DNA of 50,278 bases from positions 1 to 50,278 of the forward strand of contig JAHIUF010000041.1 in assembly GCA_018817005.1 (NCBI GenBank), given 5' to 3'. The notes under the pieces are model-generated. The model saw only the letters and a list, made by a program, of their open reading frames with translations, was not told where the DNA came from and searched no databases. The position numbers and the translations under genes were made by a program. The stretch is from Nanobdellota archaeon (GTDB lineage: Archaea; Nanobdellota; Nanobdellia; Woesearchaeales; GCA-2686295). Of this stretch, positions 45,955-50,278 are shown piece by piece; the first letter of the stretch is position 1, and each line of letters begins with the position of its first letter.

Positions 45955-48849
45955 TTGGTAAACTTTTCACTTCTTGAACAAAAATTGATAAAAGTACTTC
46001 TTCATTATGGTTATTATGAATCTGATAGACGAGGAAGACCTGGAGATATATTTGAAAAAATGGATTTTTCTGGGAAGAAACAAATAAAAAATCCTAATGC
46101 ATATGTGCAAACAAAGATTTCTCAATTAAGACCCAAACTTCAAGAAATAGGTGTTTGTATAGGTCAAACAAAATCAGTGGTTTATGATAAAAATGTTTAT
46201 TGGATAGATTCAAAATCTGAAAAAAACTTATCAGATTTAGCAGCGTTTAATCAACAAAAAAAAGAAACGAAGATACTATATCTCGGAGAGTTGGCATGGG
46301 GTACAAAAGCCCATGATCATAGGGCAGAAATTGGTCTTCATGAATTATTGAAGAGAAATTATAATGGTAATAAACCTCTTATTGATTCAATCGATGCAGT
46401 TATCTTAAATGGTGGTGTAATGCCTTTTGTTCCGGAGTTTTATACAGTGCGAGCCTCTAGTTATATGAGACTTCTTGGAAAAAATCTTGCTGAAAGACAA
46501 AATGAAGAAACAAAAGAAGCAAAAGAAGAAGCACTTAAAAATTCAGGTCTTTCTGAAGAAGTACAAGACTATTATAAAAAACATGTTCAAGATAAAATAC
46601 TAACAAAAAAGGATGGAGAGGAAGTTGCAAGTTTAATGCTTCAAAATCTTTTAGGTTCGAACTTTAATGGTCAAGTTCACGCTTTATATGGTGAAGAAGA
46701 TGTAGAAAGTATGAAACAATTACTTGAAATAAGAATAACTGAAATTGAAGAGTACCATAAATATATCGGTTCAATTAAAGATAAAATTGAAAAATTAAAT
46801 GTTAATATAGAAGATTATAAAAAACAAATTTTAATTGATAATAAAAGAACAGAAATATTATCTAATCTTAACTCAGAATTGTTGAATTCTGAAAGTGAAG
46901 ATGACAACTCTAGTTTTCAATTAAAATTACAAGAGTTTGTTCTTAATAAAAAAGGACTTTTTGAAAATCTTAACAAACTACAAGAAAATAATGGATCTGA
47001 TTTTAAAGATTTTATCTTGAATTCTAAAACTATAAGAAGAGTTAACAGTAAAAAAACTCAATTAGAAAATAAAGTAAATACTTTGGAATTAAAAATAGGG
47101 GATGTAGCAGAAAAAATAAAAGATTATGAAGACAGATTATGGGCAAAGAAGAGACAATCTGAGGCTCCGGAGTTCTTTAGATTTACAAGAAGAATACAAA
47201 TAAGTCCTGATGAAGAATCAATTGTTTGGAATGTTATTGCAAATGAATATGCACACCACTACAGTAATATTGGCAGGGGATTTAATTTCAAACTTCATCC
47301 AGAATCAAGAAAAGATATTGAAGTAAATGGTTGGACTATAAGGATGGAGCACAACCCAAATCTTTATTCTGCTGCTCCTTTAAAGCAATCACTAAAATTG
47401 ATGTTAAAAAAGGCCAATCTTGATGTTGGGCGTGGTAGAACAAATACTGATGTGTATGTTTCTGCTCATGGAAGAGGTGGATTTAGAGCAAAATTCGAAG
47501 AAAAATACAGACAAGAGACGGTATTTGGCAAATATGCAGATATTTCTAAAACAACAACTTTCATCAAACAACCATCATTTTATGCAGAAGGAAATTTGGA
47601 TTACATGATAAGAAATAGACTTGTAAAAAATTGGATTGCAAATACTTATGCTCAAGAGCCACACGCAATGGGTGCTGTTTTACATACCCTTAATCCTGAT
47701 GGAAAACATAAAATTGCATATTTTGATACAGAATTATTAATAGATGTTGCAAACAGAGTTGAACAAATAGAAACCTACAAGAAAACGCTTTTAAGAGGAA
47801 ACTTGAAAGAGCAAACAAAAAAAGATTTAGAATCGGCAGTAAATGACTTAGAACAAAGTTTGCAATTAGGAAAAATTTACAAACACAAAAAAATTGATGC
47901 ACCAAACCTTTATCAAATGCACATACTTGGTGATGCACATATTGGTTCACCAAATTATCCTGGAAGATTGTCTAATTATGATATACTTAAAGCAGTTATT
48001 TCATTTCAGATGAAAACAAGAGTTCCGGAATATGTTCTTGGAAGTGAGTGGCTTCATGGATCGTTGAAATTCAGTAAATATAATAGTGATAAGAGTGGTT
48101 ATGGTTTATTGCAACACCAAATAGATATTACTACAAAGAACATAAAAGATGATCCAAATATTTCAGACACACAAAAGATTGAACTTTTATGTGAATTTGC
48201 AAAAGTTGCAAATTCGTACAATGTAAAACCAGTTATTGATCAACAAGCATCTGAAATTAAACACATGTTCGATAAATACATGAAGAAAATAATAAGAAAT
48301 GATGGTAAATTAATTTTTGCTGCAGGAAATCATTTGGGTTCATCAACTCCTTTAACAGATGAAGCATTTATAATGAAAAACATGTTTCCTGTAGAAGCTG
48401 AAGAAAACATTATAGCTTTTAAAAGTAGAGGTGCAGAACAAGGAAAAGGACAATATTTCTTACATGATGGAAGAAAACTTTATGTTGCTCACAAACTCAA
48501 AGGCGGAAAAGATGAGTTATTGCCAGCCATGGATCAGATAATGGCAATTGGTTCAGATGCAGACATAGTTGTCTGTTTTGATAAACACCATCCAATGGTT
48601 GGATTTGCTAATGGAAGAATATTTGCGGCATCACCAGGCATGCAAACATATAATGAATATGTTGATGAAGTTTCAAAACAGCCAGGTTTGAGAGGTGCAA
48701 TGAATCTTTACCTTTCTGATAATCCTATGATGAAAAAATTCTTTGAAGCAGAAATTGTTTTTGAAGAAACACTCGTAAATAAACAACCTGATTTAAAGAA
48801 CAAAAGAGACTTGCAAAAAGAATTAACAGAAAAACACATTCAATATTAA
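45955..48849 (+). CDS. wHTH plus duplicated metallophosphoesterase-like protein with central coiled coil
   Basis: C-half motifs 'ILGDAHIGS', 'AAGNHLGSS', 'LYVAHKLKGG', 'DKHHPMVGFANGRIFAASPG'; N-half degenerate 'ILYLGELAWGTKAHD', 'AVILNGGV', 'ALYGEEDVES'; TTG start after 'aggggggatg'. Confidence 0.72.
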   Translation: MVNFSLLEQKLIKVLLHYGYYESDRRGRPGDIFEKMDFSGKKQIKNPNAYVQTKISQLRPKLQEIGVCIGQTKSVVYDKNVYWIDSKSEKNLSDLAAFNQQKKETKILYLGELAWGTKAHDHRAEIGLHELLKRNYNGNKPLIDSIDAVILNGGVMPFVPEFYTVRASSYMRLLGKNLAERQNEETKEAKEEALKNSGLSEEVQDYYKKHVQDKILTKKDGEEVASLMLQNLLGSNFNGQVHALYGEEDVESMKQLLEIRITEIEEYHKYIGSIKDKIEKLNVNIEDYKKQILIDNKRTEILSNLNSELLNSESEDDNSSFQLKLQEFVLNKKGLFENLNKLQENNGSDFKDFILNSKTIRRVNSKKTQLENKVNTLELKIGDVAEKIKDYEDRLWAKKRQSEAPEFFRFTRRIQISPDEESIVWNVIANEYAHHYSNIGRGFNFKLHPESRKDIEVNGWTIRMEHNPNLYSAAPLKQSLKLMLKKANLDVGRGRTNTDVYVSAHGRGGFRAKFEEKYRQETVFGKYADISKTTTFIKQPSFYAEGNLDYMIRNRLVKNWIANTYAQEPHAMGAVLHTLNPDGKHKIAYFDTELLIDVANRVEQIETYKKTLLRGNLKEQTKKDLESAVNDLEQSLQLGKIYKHKKIDAPNLYQMHILGDAHIGSPNYPGRLSNYDILKAVISFQMKTRVPEYVLGSEWLHGSLKFSKYNSDKSGYGLLQHQIDITTKNIKDDPNISDTQKIELLCEFAKVANSYNVKPVIDQQASEIKHMFDKYMKKIIRNDGKLIFAAGNHLGSSTPLTDEAFIMKNMFPVEAEENIIAFKSRGAEQGKGQYFLHDGRKLYVAHKLKGGKDELLPAMDQIMAIGSDADIVVCFDKHHPMVGFANGRIFAASPGMQTYNEYVDEVSKQPGLRGAMNLYLSDNPMMKKFFEAEIVFEETLVNKQPDLKNKRDLQKELTEKHIQY

Positions 48850-48864
48850 CTTTTATTTTTTTTA

Positions 48865-50094
48865 TTACTTTCTTTGTTCAGATTTTGTATCTCTATTTTT
48901 TGTCGTATTGTTATTGCTTGTTCTTTTTCTTTCTGATGTTTTATTAGTACTTATTACAGGTCTTGTTTCACTCTTTTTTGTCGGAGTGTTTTTCGGTTTG
49001 GGTTTTGAGTAATATGTTTTGGTCTTCTCTTTTGGTGTTGGTTTTTGATAATTATTACTTGGTTTTGAATAATTATCATTGTTAGGTTTATATTTTGTTT
49101 CAGGCTTTTTATAAGGAATTGTTTCTTCTTTTTCTCTGTGTTCTTTAAGTTTTTTTACTTTTAGATTATTTATTTGTTCTTTTCTTTTCTGCTCTTCTTT
49201 TTGAATTTTTGATTCTAAATCATCAGGTCTCTTATGTGATTTAAAGTTTTTTTCTGGGTTGTTGTTTTTCGGTTGTCTATCTGCTATTCTTTGTGTTCTG
49301 CCAGTAGAATTTTCATAATCCTTTTTCTTTTGTCTATAATGATTATAATAATCATTTCTTGGATGATAATCATAATACCAACCAATCCAAATATCATTGT
49401 TTAAACCCCAATGTTGCCAATAAAGGTTTTGAAACATAGGATCATACCAATCCCATATATGATTATTATTTATATCAGTCCAAGGTCCATAATGATAAGG
49501 GTCAACATCCCATGCATTAGGAATACCATCCATGTCAAAATCCCATGCAGGTCTAACTTTATATGGATACATAAATTTATGAAAGTGATGTCCAGGATAA
49601 TAGATAAAATTAATATTCATTCTATCTTCATAGAAGTTAGAGTGCTCAGGATCTGTGAAGTAAACGTCTTCATGTCCGGTTGTTTCATTAAAGTTCACAA
49701 ACGTTGTTAAGTTTAAAACACCATATTCTGTTGTTGAACTCCCACCTCTTCTATCATAATAACCTAGAACTCTGACTTCTTTTTTATCTTCTGATTCATT
49801 AACTATTTGTCTTAATTCCCATAAAATATCATCATTTGACCAGTGACTATCTTCGTGAACTCTTATTTTGAAATATTTTCCGTCTTCATATGTTGCAAGT
49901 GTGAAATCTAAATCTGGGTTTTTATCATAATCTGCGACAATCGGTGTTCCTACAAATTCTCTTGTTTCAGAAAAAGATTTTCTATAACTTATTTGAGCAA
50001 ATGCGCTTCCAACCATAAGAAGTGTCGAAAGAACAACTGGTAAAAAAGTTTTTTTAATAGTTTGATAATTTTCTTTTAGAGAAAACGAGTTCAT
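48865..50094 (-). CDS. Secreted Trp/Tyr-rich protein with EF-hand/thrombospondin-3-like Asp motif and basic disordered tail
   Basis: Signal 'FLPVVLSTLLMVGSAFAQ', 'WDFDMDGIPNAWDVDPYHYGPWTDINNNHIWDWYDP', C-terminal Lys/Asn/Thr/Pro-rich about 180 aa. Confidence 0.75.
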   Translation of the reverse strand: MNSFSLKENYQTIKKTFLPVVLSTLLMVGSAFAQISYRKSFSETREFVGTPIVADYDKNPDLDFTLATYEDGKYFKIRVHEDSHWSNDDILWELRQIVNESEDKKEVRVLGYYDRRGGSSTTEYGVLNLTTFVNFNETTGHEDVYFTDPEHSNFYEDRMNINFIYYPGHHFHKFMYPYKVRPAWDFDMDGIPNAWDVDPYHYGPWTDINNNHIWDWYDPMFQNLYWQHWGLNNDIWIGWYYDYHPRNDYYNHYRQKKKDYENSTGRTQRIADRQPKNNNPEKNFKSHKRPDDLESKIQKEEQKRKEQINNLKVKKLKEHREKEETIPYKKPETKYKPNNDNYSKPSNNYQKPTPKEKTKTYYSKPKPKNTPTKKSETRPVISTNKTSERKRTSNNNTTKNRDTKSEQRK

Positions 50095-50149
50095 TTGTTA
50101 CCACCAATTATAATTAGACTTTAGGTTTTATAAATTTTTTTAATTTTAT

Positions 50150-50278
50150 TCATTTGTTTTCTTTATAATATTTGTAGTGTTCTCTGCACATTGGTTTGTA
50201 GAGTTCATCGGCTCCAACTTTTATTAATTCATCATTATAGGATGCGACATTATCGCCTATAAATCTTTGTGTCATAGG
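50150..50278 (-). CDS. tdk: Thymidine kinase, C-terminal fragment (runs off window)
   Basis: Reverse strand reads PMTQRFIGDNVASYNDELIKVGADELYKPMCREHYKYYKENK*; resembles TK 'TQR......VGA.E.Y.p.CR.HH'. Confidence 0.7.
   Translation of the reverse strand, partial: PMTQRFIGDNVASYNDELIKVGADELYKPMCREHYKYYKENK

Noticed and set aside
49411-49710. 99-aa + strand ORF
   Set aside because: Antisense to the secreted Trp/Tyr-rich protein; Ile/Arg-rich shadow translation
1-50278. CRISPR array, tRNA or rRNA genes, transposons
   Set aside because: No regularly spaced repeats, tRNA TPsiC-like cores in intergenic DNA, rRNA segments, transposase motifs or terminal repeats recognised by eye; a tRNAscan/Infernal run would be needed to be certain

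Overview
AT-rich, gene-dense archaeal chromosome segment, probably from a DPANN lineage (Woesearchaeota/Pacearchaeota-like). That lineage call is an inference from gene content and protein style; no search was run. Backbone: a near-complete archaeal S10-spc ribosomal protein superoperon (uL3 to uL15, then SecY, a DUF106/EMC3-like protein, eL34 and eL14). Around it are Hef, a fused PriS-PriL primase, PheST, pelota, RFC small subunit, AlaS, two close TrmB paralogs, and the 3' end of a probable thymidine kinase gene at the right edge. Accessory-looking material: (i) an ArmA/RmtB/FmrO-like 16S rRNA methyltransferase overlapping pelota; (ii) a 30.1-37.6 kb surface locus with a pilin-signal-like protein, an 817-aa membrane protein containing a fresh 48-aa tandem duplication, and three paralogous lipoproteins; (iii) an orphan response-regulator receiver domain interrupted by one in-frame TAA; (iv) a PadR regulator with a C-terminal TRASH-like Cys cluster, divergent from a 964-aa wHTH protein that appears to carry two metallophosphoesterase-like halves; (v) a 77-aa protein made of two near-identical 41-aa units; (vi) a site-2-protease-like membrane protein lacking HExxH; (vii) a stand-alone small Rossmann/CARF-like protein. 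I recognised no rRNA, tRNA or CRISPR array. Family calls rest on reading motifs by eye.
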